Assembly: GCF_900114215.1 (NCBI RefSeq)
Contig: NZ_FOSG01000017.1
Coordinates: forward strand, 81,185 to 145,184
Length of the DNA stretch: 64,000 nt
Direction: 5' to 3'
Source of the DNA: Streptomyces mangrovi
GTDB taxonomy: Bacteria > Actinomycetota > Actinomycetes > Streptomycetales > Streptomycetaceae
This document shows, piece by piece, positions 8,365-18,913 of the stretch; within the stretch, counting starts at the first letter, position 1; every line of letters starts with the position of its first letter. The notes beneath the pieces are model-generated. The model was not told the DNA's origin, searched no databases, and was given only the letters and a program-made list of their open reading frames with translations. A program made the translations under genes and the position numbers.

Positions 8365-11300
8365 ATGCCGCATCGGACTGTGAGGAGGACCGTGGGGACC
8401 GCGAGAGGAAGCGCCGGATCCGGCGGGCGGAGGCGCCCGGCCAGGATCGGCACGTCGTTGCTGCTGATGATCCCGCTTCTCACGGTCACGGCGGCCTCCG
8501 AGCAGGACCCCGGGCAGGGCGGCGCCGAGGCCCGGCCGCGGTCGGCCGACACCGCGGGCACCCGGGTCGCGTACGCCGGCACCCGGCACCGCAGCCTCGG
8601 CCGGGTCGCCACCGATACCTCCAGCACACCGCTGTTCGGCGAGGGCCCGGCCCACTTCGACGTCCAGCCGTCCGCCCTGGGCGACGCGATGGTGTTCGCC
8701 AGCCGCCGTGACGAGAAGGCCCCCCAGATCTACCTGCGGTCCGCCGACGGCTCGGTACGCCGTCTCACCGGCGGCCGGGACGCCGCGCACCCCCGGCTGA
8801 CGCCGGACGGCCGGGCCGTGGTGTTCGACTCGGCCGAACCCGGCGGCCCGGGCGGGCGCAGGCAGCGCGACCTGTGGCTGGTGCGCACCGACGGCACCGG
8901 CCTGACGCGGCTCACCGACACGCCCTCGGACGAGGAGCACCCGACGGTCTCCCCGGACGGGCGGCGCCTGGCGTACTCCGGCGACGGCGGTCCGGGGGCC
9001 GGCCGGCAGCTCTACGTACGGCCTCTGGCCGGCGGCCCCGCCTCCCGGATCACCGACCCCGCCGACGGCGAGGCCACCGAGCCGGTGTGGAACCCTGCCG
9101 GCGACCCCGCCCACCGGGACCTGATCGCGTATACCGCCACAGCCGCCGGGCAGAACGGCCCCCGGCTGCGCGTGACGGACGGGCGCACCGACGGGCCGCT
9201 GCTCGAAGGCGCGCAGGCGGGGTGGCGTGCCCACGGGGCGGCGTGGCTGCCCGGCGGGGACGAGGTGCTGTTCCTGAGCCCCGAGATCACCTGTGAGTGC
9301 GAAGGTGACTGGGACCATGTGTTCCGGGTGCCCGCGCGCTCCGACCGGGTCCCCTCGCTGGTGCTCAGTGAGGACCGGGAGGTCCTCTCCCCCACCTGGC
9401 TCGGCCCCCTCGACGGCGGAGGCGCGGTGGTGGAGCGCACCTCGGCCTCCGGCCCGAACACGGTGACGCTGCAGGACGTCCGGCTGGACGGGGCCGACCC
9501 CCGGGACCTGGGGCTGACGGTCCTCAGGGAGGACCCGAGGGCCGACACCGAGACCGACCCCGCCGAGGACCCGCTGTTCCGGCCCGACCCCGGGTACGAC
9601 CCGTGGACCGAGCGGCAGGACTACACGCCCGACGGCCGCCGGATCGTGGTGACCCGCTTCGAGGGCGACCCCGGCAGCCGCATCCAGCGGATCTGGACGG
9701 CGGACGCCGACGGGACCGGCGCGGCGCCCCTGCCGCTCGCGGGGCGTGGCCCGGGGGACTGGGACACCGACCCGACGCTCTCCCCGGACGGCAGGCACCT
9801 CGCCTTCACCCGGGCCTCGCCGGGCGGCACCGATCAGGACGCCGGTCCCGGCCGCATCCTGATCGCGGACGCGGCGACCGGCGCGATCCGCGGCGAGATC
9901 GTCCCGCCCGGCGGACAGGGCGCAGGCGGCGACGCCCAGCCCGCCTGGTCCCCCGACGGCACCACCCTGGCCTTCACCCGCGACCACGTGATCGACGGGA
10001 GGGGCGGCAACAAGCACGTCTGGACCGTGCCCGTGGACGACCTGGACCGGCAGCGCGACCTGAGCGCCGCGATCTGCCCGGGCGACTGCGAGGTCATCGA
10101 CGACAGCCCGGCGTTCTCACCGGACGGGCGCACCATCGCCTTCAACCGGAAGAACGGCGGAGGCCGGACCGACGAACGCAACGGCATCCTGCTGACCTCC
10201 CCGTCGGGCGACGGCTGCCGGGTGCTGCTGCCCGACACCGCCCGCGGCCTTCCCGGCGCCTGCCGCCGGGAGTTGCCGGACACCTCGGCCACCGGCCCGT
10301 TCCAGCCGCGTGACGCCGCCTGGACGGCCGACGGCAGGCACCTGGTGTTCAGCTCGCGCGCCGCCCTTCCGGCCAACAGCCCCGAGAAGCTCCGTCTGGT
10401 GGAGATCGCCTCCGGCCGCCTCACCCCGCTCACCGCCGGGCTGCCGGGCCGGCAGAAGGAACCCGCCGTGCAGCGGTCCGTGGACCTCGCGGTCCGCGCA
10501 CCCGGCACCGTGCCCGGGGTAGCCGTGGGCCGTTCCGCCACGGTCCGCGTGGACGTCGTGAACAACGGCCCCGCCGCTTCCCCCGGCACCCGGCTGACCG
10601 CCGCGCCGCCGCCCGGCGTGCGGATCACCCGGCTGACCCGGCCCGGGGGCACCTGCGACGCCGCCGCCCTCCAGTGCGACATCGGCGTGGTGCCGCCCGG
10701 CACCACCGTCCCGGTGGACGTCACCCTCACCGGGACCGCCCCCGGCGACGCACCGGTCGGCTGGTCGGTCACCGGCGCCGTCCTGGACCCGCGGCCCGCC
10801 GACAACGCGGGCCGGACCGTGGTGCCGGTACGCCCGGCCCCGCCCCCGGAACCGCCCACCAGTCCTCCACCCGCCCCTTCACCGCCCGCCGATCCACCGC
10901 CCGCCGTGCCTCCGGCGCCGGACGAGCCCGAGGCCGGGCCCGGGGTCCGCGTCACGGCCCAGCCGAACCCCGGCTACGTCGGCGGGCGCGTCGTGGTGAC
11001 GTACACCGTCCGCAACGGCCGCAACGCCCTGGCGACCGGGCTGCGGCTGCGCATCGGCCTGCCCCGGGGCGTCCCGCACAACGGGCCGCCGCCGGGCTGC
11101 GACCGCTCCTGGGTGTGTGCGCTGCCGGACCTGGCCCCGGGTGCGAACACCGTCGTCCGGGTCGTCCTCAGCCCCGACAGGGCACTGACCGGCCGCGTCA
11201 CCGGCGAGCTCACCACCACCGGGACGGACGCCGACCGGCGCGACAACACCGCCCGGCAGCGGCTGCGCGTCCTGCGGCCGCGCATCGTGGCGGTGCCCGG

Positions 11301-11577
11301 GATCGGCAAGCCCGGATTCGTCACCTCGGTGCGAGGCAGGGACTTCCCGCCGGGAGTGCCGGTGCGGTTCACCTGGAAGCCGGGCATCACCGCGTCGGCG
11401 GCGCCGACCGTGCCGGAGCCGGACGGCACGTTCATCGGCCAGCTGCTCATCCTCGCCAAGGACCGAACCGGGCCGCGCACCATCACCGCCACCGGTCCCG
11501 GATTCTCGGCGGTCAAGACCGACTTCCTGGTGGTCAGCGGCAGTGTGCAGCCGCCCGACGAGGTGACCCGCCGGTGA
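8365..11577 (+). CDS. Secreted WD40/TolB-like propeller protein with CARDB/DUF11-like repeats
   Basis: A 1070-residue protein. An Arg-rich N-terminus and hydrophobic stretch (IGTSLLLMIPLLTVTAA) look like a signal peptide or anchor. Residues about 65-700 contain repeated PD40/TolB motifs such as LTPDGRAVVFDS, VSPDGRRLAYSG, LSPDGRHLAFTR, WSPDGTTLAFTR and FSPDGRTIAFNR, typical of a beta-propeller. After about residue 710 come two CARDB/DUF11-type domains (RVDVVNNGPAASPGTRLTA; VTYTVRNGRNALATGLRLRI) separated by a Pro-rich linker, then a final Ig-like domain. An AGGAGG is placed three bases before an in-frame GTG at 8392, an alternative start. The DUF4255 gene overlaps its stop. It is probably extracytoplasmic; whether it takes part in anchoring or release of the eCIS is unknown. 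Confidence 0.75.
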   Translation: MPHRTVRRTVGTARGSAGSGGRRRPARIGTSLLLMIPLLTVTAASEQDPGQGGAEARPRSADTAGTRVAYAGTRHRSLGRVATDTSSTPLFGEGPAHFDVQPSALGDAMVFASRRDEKAPQIYLRSADGSVRRLTGGRDAAHPRLTPDGRAVVFDSAEPGGPGGRRQRDLWLVRTDGTGLTRLTDTPSDEEHPTVSPDGRRLAYSGDGGPGAGRQLYVRPLAGGPASRITDPADGEATEPVWNPAGDPAHRDLIAYTATAAGQNGPRLRVTDGRTDGPLLEGAQAGWRAHGAAWLPGGDEVLFLSPEITCECEGDWDHVFRVPARSDRVPSLVLSEDREVLSPTWLGPLDGGGAVVERTSASGPNTVTLQDVRLDGADPRDLGLTVLREDPRADTETDPAEDPLFRPDPGYDPWTERQDYTPDGRRIVVTRFEGDPGSRIQRIWTADADGTGAAPLPLAGRGPGDWDTDPTLSPDGRHLAFTRASPGGTDQDAGPGRILIADAATGAIRGEIVPPGGQGAGGDAQPAWSPDGTTLAFTRDHVIDGRGGNKHVWTVPVDDLDRQRDLSAAICPGDCEVIDDSPAFSPDGRTIAFNRKNGGGRTDERNGILLTSPSGDGCRVLLPDTARGLPGACRRELPDTSATGPFQPRDAAWTADGRHLVFSSRAALPANSPEKLRLVEIASGRLTPLTAGLPGRQKEPAVQRSVDLAVRAPGTVPGVAVGRSATVRVDVVNNGPAASPGTRLTAAPPPGVRITRLTRPGGTCDAAALQCDIGVVPPGTTVPVDVTLTGTAPGDAPVGWSVTGAVLDPRPADNAGRTVVPVRPAPPPEPPTSPPPAPSPPADPPPAVPPAPDEPEAGPGVRVTAQPNPGYVGGRVVVTYTVRNGRNALATGLRLRIGLPRGVPHNGPPPGCDRSWVCALPDLAPGANTVVRVVLSPDRALTGRVTGELTTTGTDADRRDNTARQRLRVLRPRIVAVPGIGKPGFVTSVRGRDFPPGVPVRFTWKPGITASAAPTVPEPDGTFIGQLLILAKDRTGPRTITATGPGFSAVKTDFLVVSGSVQPPDEVTRR

Positions 11578-12275
11578 TCCACGAGGTCGACGAGGGGCTG
11601 CGCCGCCTGCTGGGCGAGTCCGGCCTGGAGGCGTCGGGCGTCGAGGTGGTCTTCGACGCCCCCACCCGGGACTGGGCGGCGCGCCGCACCGGCCCGGCGG
11701 TCTGCGTCTTCCTGTACGACATCCGCGAGGACGCCACCCGGCGCGGCAGCGGCGCCGGGGAGGTGTACGACGCGGACGGACACCTCGTGGCGCGGCGCAC
11801 CCCGCCGCGCTGGTTCGAGCTGACGTACCTGGTCACGGCGTGGGCGAGCCGCCCGCGGGACGAGCACCGGCTGCTCTCGCAGGTGCTCGCCTGCCTGGTG
11901 GCCGTCGACACCCTGCCCGCGCGGCTGCTCACCGGCACGCTCGCCGAACTCGGCCTGACCGTGGGCCTGGACACCGCCGGGGCCGGGCTCGACGCGCCGG
12001 CCGCCTCGGATGTGTGGTCGGCGCTCGGCGGGGAGCTGAAGGCCTCGCTCGGAGTGCGGGTGAGGGCGCCGCTCGCCGGGGTGAGCCGGGCCGTCGCGCC
12101 GCCGGTCACCGAAGGGCTCGCCGTGCGCTCCGCCGTCCGGCACGGGGACGGGGAGTCGGCGGGACGGCGGCTGCGCTACACGGAGGTGGGCGATCCGGGA
12201 CCGGAGGGCTTCGCCGGTCCGCGCGAGCGGCCGTCCGCTCCTGCCCGGCGCCGCCGGGGGGAGCGCCGGCCGTGA
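11574..12275 (+). CDS. cis16: eCIS tail terminator/cap protein (DUF4255)
   Basis: A 233-residue DUF4255 protein. This family includes Pvc16/Afp16, which caps the sheath and tube at the distal end and stops growth. Seen: MIHEVDEGLRRLL at the start, a strand-rich core with AVCVFLYDIREDATRR, and PPRWFELTYLVTAWASRPRDEHRLLSQVLACL, the most recognisable DUF4255 stretch. The C-terminal 40 residues are Arg/Pro-rich and probably disordered. The GTG start overlaps the previous stop (GTGA), and the stop overlaps the GTG of the AAA+ gene. The cap and ATPase genes are therefore coupled, as in other eCIS loci. Confidence 0.9.
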   Translation: MIHEVDEGLRRLLGESGLEASGVEVVFDAPTRDWAARRTGPAVCVFLYDIREDATRRGSGAGEVYDADGHLVARRTPPRWFELTYLVTAWASRPRDEHRLLSQVLACLVAVDTLPARLLTGTLAELGLTVGLDTAGAGLDAPAASDVWSALGGELKASLGVRVRAPLAGVSRAVAPPVTEGLAVRSAVRHGDGESAGRRLRYTEVGDPGPEGFAGPRERPSAPARRRRGERRP

Positions 12276-14368
12276 CGCACACCACCGAAACCGCCCCGCG
12301 GACCGCCGCCGAGGCCGCCGCCGGCGTGGAGTACGTGTGGGCGCGGCTCCGCGCCGTGGAGGAGCGGGTGCGGCACGCGGTGGCATCCCGCCGTGCCACC
12401 GACCCCGACCCCGACGACCCCTACCGGGGCCAGTACCTCACCCCCGAGGCCGCGGCCCGCATCCTGGAGGAGCCGGGCGGCCTCGGCCTGCCCGCCCACG
12501 AGCCCCGGCACCCGCCGGCCGGTTCCGTCCTCGGCGGCCTCTCCGCGCGGTTCGGACTGTCCCCACTGGACCTGGACCTGCTGCTGATCGCGGTGGCGCC
12601 CGATCTGGACGCGCGGTTCGAGCGGCTCTACGGCTATCTCAACGACGACCTGACGCGCCGCCGCCCCACGGTCGGGCTCGCCCTGGAGCTGTGCGGGCTC
12701 GCCGGGGCGTCCCCCGCCCGTTTCCGGCTCGCCCCCGGAGCGCCGCTGGTGGAGGGTGGCCTGCTGGAGGTCACCGAGCCGGAACGGCCACCGCTGTCCC
12801 GCGTCCTGGCCGTGCCCGACCGGGTCACCGGGCACCTGCTGGAGGACTCCCGGCCCGACGCCCGGCTCGCCGGGGTGCTCGGCGAGGCGTGGGAGGACCC
12901 GGCCGCCGAGGCGGCGGAGGTCCGCCGCGCGGCGGCCGCGGCCGGGACCGGGGTCGGCCTGGTCCACCTGCGCGGCCGGGGCGGCGACGCCGGAGGATTG
13001 GCCGTCGCCGCCCTGCGCACGGCCGGGCTGCGTCCGCTCGTCCTGGACGCGGCGGCGCTCGCCCGGCACTCCGGCGATGTGCCGGCACTCGCCCGGGTGG
13101 CCGCCCTCGAAGCCCGTCTGACCGGTTCCGGTGTCGTGCTCGGCCCGCTGGAGGCACTGCCCGACAAGCCCGGAGAGCGGGCCCGGATGCTGGCGGCGTT
13201 GTGCGGCGCCCTGCGGGGGATTTCGCTCCTGACGTACGGCACCACCGGCTGGGACCCGGTGTGGGCGGCCGACACCCCCGTCACCGTGACCGTGCCCGCG
13301 CCCTCCCCCGAGCGGCAGGTCGCGCGCTGGCGGCACGCCCTGGAGCGGGCCGCCGGTGACGCCCGTGTGGTCGGCGAGGCCGAGGCGCTCGCCCGGGCGG
13401 TCGCCGCCCACCGGCTGGACTCCGGGCAGCTGCGCCGCGCCGCCGACGTGGCGGTGCGCACCGCGTCCCTCACCGGCCGTCCGGTCCACGAGGACGACCT
13501 GCGGGCCGCCGTGCGCGCCCAGAACGGCGCGGGACTGGACCGACTCGCCCGCCGGATCGAGCCGACGGTCGGCTGGGACGATCTGGTGCTCCCGCCCGGC
13601 ACCCACCGCAGGCTGCGCGAACTCGCGCTGCGCGCCCGTCACCGCGAGCAGGTGCTCGGGCAGTGGGGGATGCGGCCCGGCGGCGGCCGGGGGCGCGGGG
13701 TGATCGCGCTGTTCGCCGGCGAGTCGGGCACCGGCAAGACCATGTCGGCCGAGGTGGTCGCCGCCGACCTGGGCATGGACCTGTACGTGGTGGACCTGTC
13801 CACGGTGGTCGACAAGTACGTCGGGGAGACCGAGAAGAACCTGGAGCGGATCTTCACCGAGGCGTCGGCGGTCAACGCGGTGCTGCTCTTCGACGAGGCC
13901 GACGCGATCTTCGGCAAGCGCTCGGAGGTGAAGGACGCCCACGATCGGCACGCCAACATCGAGTCGGCGTATCTGCTGCAACGCATGGAGTCGTTCGACG
14001 GGATCGCGGTGCTGACCACCAACCTGCGGGCCAACCTGGACGAGGCGTTCACCCGCCGCCTGGACGTGGTGGCGGACTTCCCCGTGCCCGACGCCGACCA
14101 GCGCCTGGCCCTGTGGGATCGGTGCCTGGGCGGGGTGCTGCCCCGGGACGGCGATCTGGACCTAACCTTCTGCGCGGACCGCTTCGAGCTGGCCGGCGGC
14201 TCGATCCGGGCCTGCGCGGTGACGGCGGCCTACCTCGCGGCGGAAGCCGGCGGGCCGCTGACCATGCGGCAGGTGGTCACAGCGGTGGCGCAGGAGTACC
14301 GCAAGCTCGGACGGCTGGTTCTGGAGGGCGAGTTCGGGCCGTGGCTGGCGGAGGCCGGCGACGCCTGA
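12272..14368 (+). CDS. cis15: eCIS-associated AAA+ ATPase
   Basis: A 698-residue AAA+ ATPase of the Pvc15/Afp15 type. The N-terminal half (to about residue 410) is a degenerate AAA-like region without Walker motifs. The C-terminal half holds Walker A GESGTGKT (about 483-490), Walker B VLLFDEADAIFGKR (about 535-548), and VLTTNLRANLDEAFTRRLDVVADFPVPD with sensor 1 and the arginine finger region. Members of the family are needed for assembly or loading of contractile particles. It is translationally coupled to the DUF4255 cap gene and ends at a bidirectional terminator shared with the convergent DUF4157 gene. Confidence 0.92.
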   Translation: MTHTTETAPRTAAEAAAGVEYVWARLRAVEERVRHAVASRRATDPDPDDPYRGQYLTPEAAARILEEPGGLGLPAHEPRHPPAGSVLGGLSARFGLSPLDLDLLLIAVAPDLDARFERLYGYLNDDLTRRRPTVGLALELCGLAGASPARFRLAPGAPLVEGGLLEVTEPERPPLSRVLAVPDRVTGHLLEDSRPDARLAGVLGEAWEDPAAEAAEVRRAAAAAGTGVGLVHLRGRGGDAGGLAVAALRTAGLRPLVLDAAALARHSGDVPALARVAALEARLTGSGVVLGPLEALPDKPGERARMLAALCGALRGISLLTYGTTGWDPVWAADTPVTVTVPAPSPERQVARWRHALERAAGDARVVGEAEALARAVAAHRLDSGQLRRAADVAVRTASLTGRPVHEDDLRAAVRAQNGAGLDRLARRIEPTVGWDDLVLPPGTHRRLRELALRARHREQVLGQWGMRPGGGRGRGVIALFAGESGTGKTMSAEVVAADLGMDLYVVDLSTVVDKYVGETEKNLERIFTEASAVNAVLLFDEADAIFGKRSEVKDAHDRHANIESAYLLQRMESFDGIAVLTTNLRANLDEAFTRRLDVVADFPVPDADQRLALWDRCLGGVLPRDGDLDLTFCADRFELAGGSIRACAVTAAYLAAEAGGPLTMRQVVTAVAQEYRKLGRLVLEGEFGPWLAEAGDA

Positions 14369-14395
14369 GGGGCCGCGCGGCACGGTCCCTCAGGC
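14363..14395. terminator. Bidirectional terminator between AAA+ and DUF4157 genes
   Basis: The arms GCCTGAGGG (14363-14371) and CCCTCAGGC (14387-14395) are perfect complements. The stem can extend by a G-T and three more pairs, leaving a seven-base loop. It overlaps the stop codons of both convergent genes, so it can serve both strands. Confidence 0.8.
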
Positions 14396-16630
14396 CGGGG
14401 CGTCCGGTGTGAGGCGGTGAGCGATGTTCGAGGCGAAGAGGTTCCGCGCCCGGAGGGCGTCGAGCGGACCGTACTGCGCGCACAGTTCGCGGAACCTCTT
14501 CGCCGCGTCCTCCATGGTCCGCTCCGACGCGCGCCTGACGGTCTCCAACTTCCGCTCCGACTCCTCCGCCTTCCGCTCAAAGGAATCCCTGACGCTCTGC
14601 TTCTTGTTCGGGTCCGCCGACACCTTCCTGGAAGCGGCCCTCGCCTTGTCGGCCTCGCTCTTGGCCCTGTTCAGCTGTTTCTCCGCGTCCTCGTACTCCC
14701 CGGAAATCCCCTTGACGGCGTCGATCAGGTCAGGGGCGAGTCCTTCCTCGCTCCTTCCGGTGAGCAGGTAGGCGTCGATGTTCGCAAGGTCCTCGCCGGC
14801 GAATCCCTTGGGCAGCGAGCCACCGTCAGGACTTCGCCCCTCCCTCTTCAGGTGCTCGTACGTCCCCTTCTCCGCCCGGTGCCAGTCGGCGTGCTTCTGG
14901 TCGCCGCTCTGCTCATCGAGCGTGAGCGACTTCTGGTGCTTTCCTGATCGGGTCGGTGGTGCGCTGACCCTGAGGCGCTCATAGCCCGGCGCCATGCCGC
15001 CGCCCGCCGTCCTGTCAGTGCCGTCGACCGCGTGCCACGCCTCCATGCGGCTGCCGCCGATGACGCTGTCGGGCTCCTCCATGTACTTGACCGTGAATCC
15101 CATCAGGGCCATCGCTTCGAGGTTCCCGCTGCGGAAGCCCAGGTGGCGAGTGGTCGCGTGGCGGTCCAGGTAGTCGAACACCTGGAACTGGTGGTTTCGG
15201 GTCCCGCCCACGATGCTCTGGAAGTCCGGTCTGCTCCAGAACTCGGTGAGGTCGACGACCTTGGCGTTGAAGTTCCGCATCTGCTCGTCGTAGCCGTCGC
15301 TCTCCTTCTCCTTCGGGGTGAAGGACTTCGCGATCGAACCGTACTTCGTGTCCTCCTCCCCCTTCCCTTCCATCCTCTGCTTCTTCCTCGGTGCGGAGTC
15401 GCCCACGATCAGCACCAGGTCGATGCTGCCGAGCCCGGCGATTATCTGGGCCATTCCGATGTAGCCGGAATCGTGCTCGATGTGGACCTCGCCCTTCTTG
15501 CCGCTGAACCTGGACCAGAGGACCGCGATCTTCTTTCCCTTCGCGTCCACCCCTTCCTTCCGCAGCCATACTTCGACAGGGTCCGGATCCCCGGTCGGTT
15601 CCCCCGCGTCCAGTCCCCAGCCGGCCCGGATCTTCTTGCGCATGTCTCCGTGGAAGTTCTCCCCGACGTACGTCGTCGCGTCACCGACACCGACGACCTT
15701 CATGCCGGCCGCCTTCTTCGCCGCCGTGGTCCGGCTCTCCGATTCGCCGACCGGGATCCTGTGGATCCGGTCCTCGCCTATGCCCGACTGGACGTAGAAC
15801 CCCTTGATCGCGTCGGCGGCTTTCTCCTCGCCTGCGGCGCAGGTGATGTAGACCTGTGCCTTCGAGTCGTTCATCAGCGTCGCGGCGACCGCGAACTGGT
15901 CTCCGGACGCATAGGCCGGCTGATGGATCGCCATAGAGGGCTTCTGCTGTGCGGCCGGAGCCGGGGCGGACGCCTCCGTCCGCTGGACAGAGCCCGTACG
16001 CGCGGTGCCGGGGGTGCTCGCGGCCGGGGTCGACGACCGCTGTTGAAGGGGCGCCGGGCCTCGCAGCACCCTGGCGGCGGTGGCCTCCGCCTCGCGCTCG
16101 AAGCGGTCGGAGGGGTCGGAGACCCGCAGGCCGTCGCCGTGGTCGGTGCCGGAGACCGGGCCCTGGCGCTGCTGGACGACATGGGTGAGTTCATGGGCGA
16201 GGGTGTGCTGGTCGCCGCCGCCGTCGCCGATGACGACATGGCTGCCGGAGGTGTAGGCGCGCGCCCCGATGGCGCGGGCCGAGCGGGCGGCGGTGGCTCC
16301 GGTGTGCAGCCGCACGTCGGAGAAGTCGGTCCCGAACCGGGCCTCCATGTCCCGGCGCACCGGCGCGGCGAGCGGTTTGCCGGCCGAGCCCAGAACCTCG
16401 TGCACCCCGGTGTCCGGTTGTTCCTCCGGGACAGGCGTGGCGCGGGTGCGGCGGGCGATCATGGTGTTCACCGCGTCGTTGCCCGCTCCGCGCTGCGCCG
16501 CGCGGAGCGCGTCGGCGGTGAGCGGGGGTGGCACGGCGGCGTCCCCTGAGGTCTCCCGCCGGGCGGCGGGACGGCCACTCGCCGGCTGCCGGTCCTCGCT
16601 CCGCTCGTTGCGTTGCCTGGGCCTCTGCAC
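14390..16630 (-). CDS. DUF4157 protein with large C-terminal domain: candidate eCIS cargo/effector
   Basis: A 746-residue protein. The start is a GTG at 16630 with AGGAGG six bases upstream. An AAQRGAGNDAVNTMIAR segment (about 43-60) and the DUF4157 domain (about 75-155: HEVLGSAGKPLAAPVRRDME, DFSDVRLHTG, YTSGSHVVIG) precede the zinc-protease motif HELTH (about 146-150). DUF4157 is an established marker of eCIS toxins and cargo. After a Pro/Ala linker, residues about 240-560 form an alpha/beta domain with two Rossmann-like strands (VYITCAAGEEKAADAIKGFY; DLVLIVGDSAPRKK) and an LGFRSGNLEAMALMGFTVKYMEE segment. This could suggest a sugar- or nucleotide-using transferase, but I do not recognise the family. 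Residues about 620-720 look coiled-coil. The gene points against its neighbours and its C-terminal half looks less GC-biased, which would fit an exchangeable payload. Confidence 0.8.
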   Translation of the reverse strand: MQRPRQRNERSEDRQPASGRPAARRETSGDAAVPPPLTADALRAAQRGAGNDAVNTMIARRTRATPVPEEQPDTGVHEVLGSAGKPLAAPVRRDMEARFGTDFSDVRLHTGATAARSARAIGARAYTSGSHVVIGDGGGDQHTLAHELTHVVQQRQGPVSGTDHGDGLRVSDPSDRFEREAEATAARVLRGPAPLQQRSSTPAASTPGTARTGSVQRTEASAPAPAAQQKPSMAIHQPAYASGDQFAVAATLMNDSKAQVYITCAAGEEKAADAIKGFYVQSGIGEDRIHRIPVGESESRTTAAKKAAGMKVVGVGDATTYVGENFHGDMRKKIRAGWGLDAGEPTGDPDPVEVWLRKEGVDAKGKKIAVLWSRFSGKKGEVHIEHDSGYIGMAQIIAGLGSIDLVLIVGDSAPRKKQRMEGKGEEDTKYGSIAKSFTPKEKESDGYDEQMRNFNAKVVDLTEFWSRPDFQSIVGGTRNHQFQVFDYLDRHATTRHLGFRSGNLEAMALMGFTVKYMEEPDSVIGGSRMEAWHAVDGTDRTAGGGMAPGYERLRVSAPPTRSGKHQKSLTLDEQSGDQKHADWHRAEKGTYEHLKREGRSPDGGSLPKGFAGEDLANIDAYLLTGRSEEGLAPDLIDAVKGISGEYEDAEKQLNRAKSEADKARAASRKVSADPNKKQSVRDSFERKAEESERKLETVRRASERTMEDAAKRFRELCAQYGPLDALRARNLFASNIAHRLTPDAPA

Positions 16631-16878
16631 CTGCTGCCTCCTCGTCGGCACACCCCTGCCGCGGCCCCCAGTGGACCGCGCGGGCGGGCGGGTCGTCCAG
16701 GTCCGCAAGGGCAGCACGGGGGCAGAGACGGGCGGCGGCCGGGCGGCCGGCGCGGGGAGTCCGGGAGGGCAGCGGTCCTGCCCCCGCGCAGGGCCGCAGG
16801 TCCCTGTCGCCGGGGCGGACCCACCACGCAGACTCGGCCTGGACACAGGTGACCTGCAGGAACGCGTAAGGAGCGAGC
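16631..16878. promoter_or_regulatory. Divergent promoter region of cargo and structural operon, with a palindrome
   Basis: These 248 bases separate the DUF4157 gene (minus) from the sheath gene (plus) and contain no convincing ORF. The perfect interrupted palindrome CAGGTGACCTG lies at 16846-16856, twelve bases before the AAGGAG ribosome site of the sheath gene. Its position suits an operator for the structural genes. No sigma-70 hexamers stand out. Confidence 0.4.
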
Positions 16879-18438
<1,560 letters not shown>

Positions 18439-18472
18439 CCCACGGGTCCGCAAGGAAAGGTGACCAACAGTC

Positions 18473-18913
18473 ATGGCAGTGGGCGACGCTCTTTCCACCC
18501 ATGTCTTCGGCGTGCAGCTCGGCGGCTATCTGGTCGAGTCGGTCCAGGAGATCAGCGGGCTGACCGTCGAGGAGGAGGTCGTCGAGGTCAAGCAGGTCAG
18601 CGCGGAGGGCAAGCAGATCATCCGCAAGCAGCCCGGCGCCCGGCAGGCCGGGGAGATCACGATCACCCGGGGACTCGACCAGAGCAGCGAGTTCACCAGC
18701 TGGATCAAGGAGACCCTGAACAACGGCGCCGTGAACTCCGCACGGCAGAACCTCACCATCGAGATCAAGGACTCCGAGGGCAACACGGTCCGCCGCATCC
18801 AGCTGATGCAGGGCTGGGCCTCCAGGTGGGAGGGCCCGTCCCTGAAGGCCGGCGAGTCGTCTCCGGCCACCGAGTCCGTCACGATCGTGTTCGAGGAGAT
18901 CATCGTCGAATGA
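18473..18913 (+). CDS. cis1: eCIS inner tube protein
   Basis: A 146-residue tube protein of the T4 gp19/Hcp-like family. Seen: GDALSTHVFGVQLGGYLVESVQEISGLTVEEEVVEVKQV at the start, the GEITITRGLDQSSEFTSWIKETLNNG strand-helix stretch, and the closing ESVTIVFEEIIVE. It forms the hollow rod expelled by sheath contraction. It follows the sheath gene and overlaps the next gene by ATGA. A second, divergent tube-like protein is encoded at 22427. Confidence 0.95.
   Translation: MAVGDALSTHVFGVQLGGYLVESVQEISGLTVEEEVVEVKQVSAEGKQIIRKQPGARQAGEITITRGLDQSSEFTSWIKETLNNGAVNSARQNLTIEIKDSEGNTVRRIQLMQGWASRWEGPSLKAGESSPATESVTIVFEEIIVE

Noticed and set aside
12176..13981. 601-codon antisense frame over the AAA+ ATPase
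   Set aside because: The plus strand shows Walker motifs in frame; the antisense product has no recognisable pattern.
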